From Coriobacteriaceae bacterium (lineage in GTDB: Bacteria; Actinomycetota; Coriobacteriia; Coriobacteriales; Coriobacteriaceae), in the NCBI GenBank assembly GCA_902363875.1, contig CABJBO010000055.1:1-6429 (forward strand): a DNA stretch of 6,429 nt. Direction: 5' to 3'. The notes under the pieces were generated by a model. That model had not been told where the DNA came from and searched no databases. It saw nothing but the letters and a program-made list of their open reading frames with translations. Every line of letters starts with the position of its first letter. The first letter of the stretch is position 1. Below, piece after piece: positions 5,136 through 6,429 of this stretch. The position numbers were made by a program, and so were the translations under genes.

Positions 5136-6302
5136 ATGGCTAATCGTTTCGTTCTCAACACCATCTCTTATCATGGTTCCGGCGCCATCAAGGAGATCCC
5201 CGGCGAGCTCCAGCGTCGCGGCTACAAGAAGATCTTCGTCTGTTCCGACCCCGATCTGGTCAAGTTTGGCGTTACCGCTAAGGTGACCGACGAGCTCGAC
5301 GCCGCCGGCATCGCTTGGAGCCTCTACTCCGAGATCAAGCCCAACCCCACTATCCAGAACGTCAAGGACGGCGTTGAGGCCTTCAAGGCCGCCGAGGCTG
5401 ACGCTATCGTGACCATTGGTGGTGGCTCCTCCATGGATACCGCCAAGGCTATCGGCATCATCATCAACAACCCCGAGTTCGCCGATGTCCGCAGCCTCGA
5501 GGGCGTTGCTCCCACTAAGAACCACGCCGTATTCACCATCGCCGTGCCGACGACCGCCGGTACCGCTGCCGAGGTGACCATCAACTACGTCATCACCGAC
5601 CCCGAGAAGGTCCGCAAGTTCGTGTGCGTCGACACCAACGACGCCCCCGAGGTCGCCGTCGTCGACCCTGACATGATGGCCTCCATGCCCGCCGGCCTTA
5701 CCGCTTCCACTGGCATGGACGCTCTGACCCACGCCATCGAGGGCTACACCACCAAGGGCGCCTGGGAGCTCTCCGACATGTTCCACTTTGAGGCTATCAA
5801 GCTGATCAGCGAGAACCTGCGCGACTCCGTCGCCGAGGCCAAGTCCGGCCAGCCCGGCTCCGGCCGTGAGGGCATGGCTCTTGGTCAGTATGTCGCCGGC
5901 ATGGGCTTCTCCAACGTTGGCCTGGGCATCGACCACGCCATGGCTCACACCCTGTCCGCTCACTACGACACCCCGCACGGCGTCGCTTGCGCCATGCTGC
6001 TGCCGATTGCCATGGAGTTCAACAAGCCGGTTTGCGCCGAGCGTCTGGCCAAGGTTGCCGTCGCCATGGGCGTTGACACCACGGGCATGAGCACCGACGA
6101 GGCCGCCGACGCCGCCATCGCCGCCGTCAAGCAGCTCTCTGCTGACGTGAACATCCCGCACGTCTGCGAGGCCATGAAGGCTGACGAGATCGAGGTCCTG
6201 GCCAAGGACGCCATGGCCGACGCCTGCTTCCCGGGTAACCCGCGCGAGGCGACGCTCGACGACGTCATCGAGCTCTTCAAGAAGATTTGCCCGGCTGAGT
6301 AA
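5136..6302 (+). CDS. fucO: Lactaldehyde reductase (L-1,2-propanediol oxidoreductase), iron-dependent alcohol dehydrogenase
   Basis: Predicted 388-residue cytoplasmic group III (iron-containing) alcohol dehydrogenase, very like E. coli FucO from the opening MANR onward. It should reduce L-lactaldehyde, from fucose or rhamnose breakdown, to (S)-1,2-propanediol with NADH, recycling NAD+ in anaerobic growth. Visible signatures: nucleotide motif GGGSSMD (95-101); PTTAGTAAEVT (138-148); metal ligands D195, H199, H267 and H281 in GMDALTHAIEGY and DHAMAHTLSAHYDTPHG; NNPEFADVRSLEG (111-123) shared with FucO. D38 aligns with the aspartate that favours NAD(H) over NADP(H) in the E. coli enzyme (recalled alignment). 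The start is well supported by GGGAGG 6 bases upstream. All 22 lysines use AAG and other codons are strongly biased to C/G-ending forms, suggesting high expression. It is single-gene, with its own leader and terminator; no fucose or rhamnose catabolic gene is in view. A broader-specificity propanediol or butanol dehydrogenase cannot be excluded. Confidence 0.92.
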   Translation: MANRFVLNTISYHGSGAIKEIPGELQRRGYKKIFVCSDPDLVKFGVTAKVTDELDAAGIAWSLYSEIKPNPTIQNVKDGVEAFKAAEADAIVTIGGGSSMDTAKAIGIIINNPEFADVRSLEGVAPTKNHAVFTIAVPTTAGTAAEVTINYVITDPEKVRKFVCVDTNDAPEVAVVDPDMMASMPAGLTASTGMDALTHAIEGYTTKGAWELSDMFHFEAIKLISENLRDSVAEAKSGQPGSGREGMALGQYVAGMGFSNVGLGIDHAMAHTLSAHYDTPHGVACAMLLPIAMEFNKPVCAERLAKVAVAMGVDTTGMSTDEAADAAIAAVKQLSADVNIPHVCEAMKADEIEVLAKDAMADACFPGNPREATLDDVIELFKKICPAE

Positions 6303-6384
6303 ATTACTCCCGTCGGCGGTCCCGGGCTTCCCTCCGGGCGCGTCCTCGGACATGTAAAAGGCCCCGCTGCGCGCGTTGTGAACT

Positions 6385-6424
6385 GCCTCCCATTTCTTGG
6401 ACACAAGAAATGGGAGGCTTTTTT
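6385..6424 (+). terminator. Strong intrinsic terminator after fucO
   Basis: GCCTCCCATTTCTTG (6385-6399) pairs perfectly with CAAGAAATGGGAGGC (6404-6418) across a 4-base loop GACA, and six T residues follow at 6419-6424. It lies 82 bases after the fucO stop. The stretch 6303-6384 shows only a weak CCCGG/CCGGG pair and no gene. Confidence 0.92.
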
Positions 6425-6429
6425 ATGGC

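Noticed and set aside
6323..6343. CCCGG/CCGGG inverted pair just after fucO
   Set aside because: The stem is only five bases long with no T-run, and the much stronger terminator at 6385-6424 explains transcript ending.
5133..6404. A 423-codon open frame on the minus strand, antisense to fucO
   Set aside because: It arises from the strong C/G-ending codon bias of fucO. The translation is repetitive Gly/Val/Leu/Asp-rich sequence without a domain, and it extends into the fucO terminator hairpin.
1..6429. A new multi-gene defence, mobile or biosynthetic system
   Set aside because: The five genes alternate in orientation, have separate start regions, and belong mostly to ordinary families. There is no shared operon, repeat array, integrase, toxin-antitoxin pair or reverse transcriptase to link them.

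Overview
The window looks like chromosome of a high-GC Gram-positive anaerobe. The gene content, the codon use and the strong resemblance of one product to lactaldehyde reductase suggest a gut Actinomycetota of the class Coriobacteriia, for example Collinsella. This is inference from general resemblance; no database search was possible. I see no rRNA, tRNA, CRISPR array, transposase or phage gene.

Layout. (1) 82-993, plus: a CPBP-family intramembrane metalloprotease with all three metal-site motifs. (2) 990-3131, minus: a YgiQ/UPF0313 radical SAM protein, convergent with the protease; the two stop codons share one CTAG palindrome, so no intergenic DNA separates them. (3) 3132-3384: a divergent intergenic region holding a perfect 12-bp inverted repeat. 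(4) 3385-4104, plus: a DUF1275 (YoaK-like) membrane protein. (5) 4112-4178: a perfect 22-bp inverted repeat followed by a T-run, probably a terminator. (6) 4184-4720, minus: a small protein resembling the LURP-one-related/tubby-like fold, clearly less GC-rich than its neighbours. (7) 4721-5135: gene-free DNA with an AT-rich core and the leader of the last gene. (8) 5136-6302, plus: fucO, lactaldehyde reductase (iron-dependent alcohol dehydrogenase), with codon use typical of a highly expressed gene. (9) 6385-6424: a strong intrinsic terminator.

The genes do not form an evident operon or pathway. Each protein-coding gene seems to have its own start region, and the orientations alternate (+, -, +, -, +). 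FucO is the only product with a well-defined metabolic role: reduction of L-lactaldehyde from fucose or rhamnose breakdown to 1,2-propanediol, which regenerates NAD+. The most notable non-coding signals are the fucO leader (a LacI-family-like box, an inverted second copy four helical turns away, and a GC hairpin just before the ribosome binding site) and the two perfect inverted repeats. I did not find convincing evidence of a new multi-gene system.
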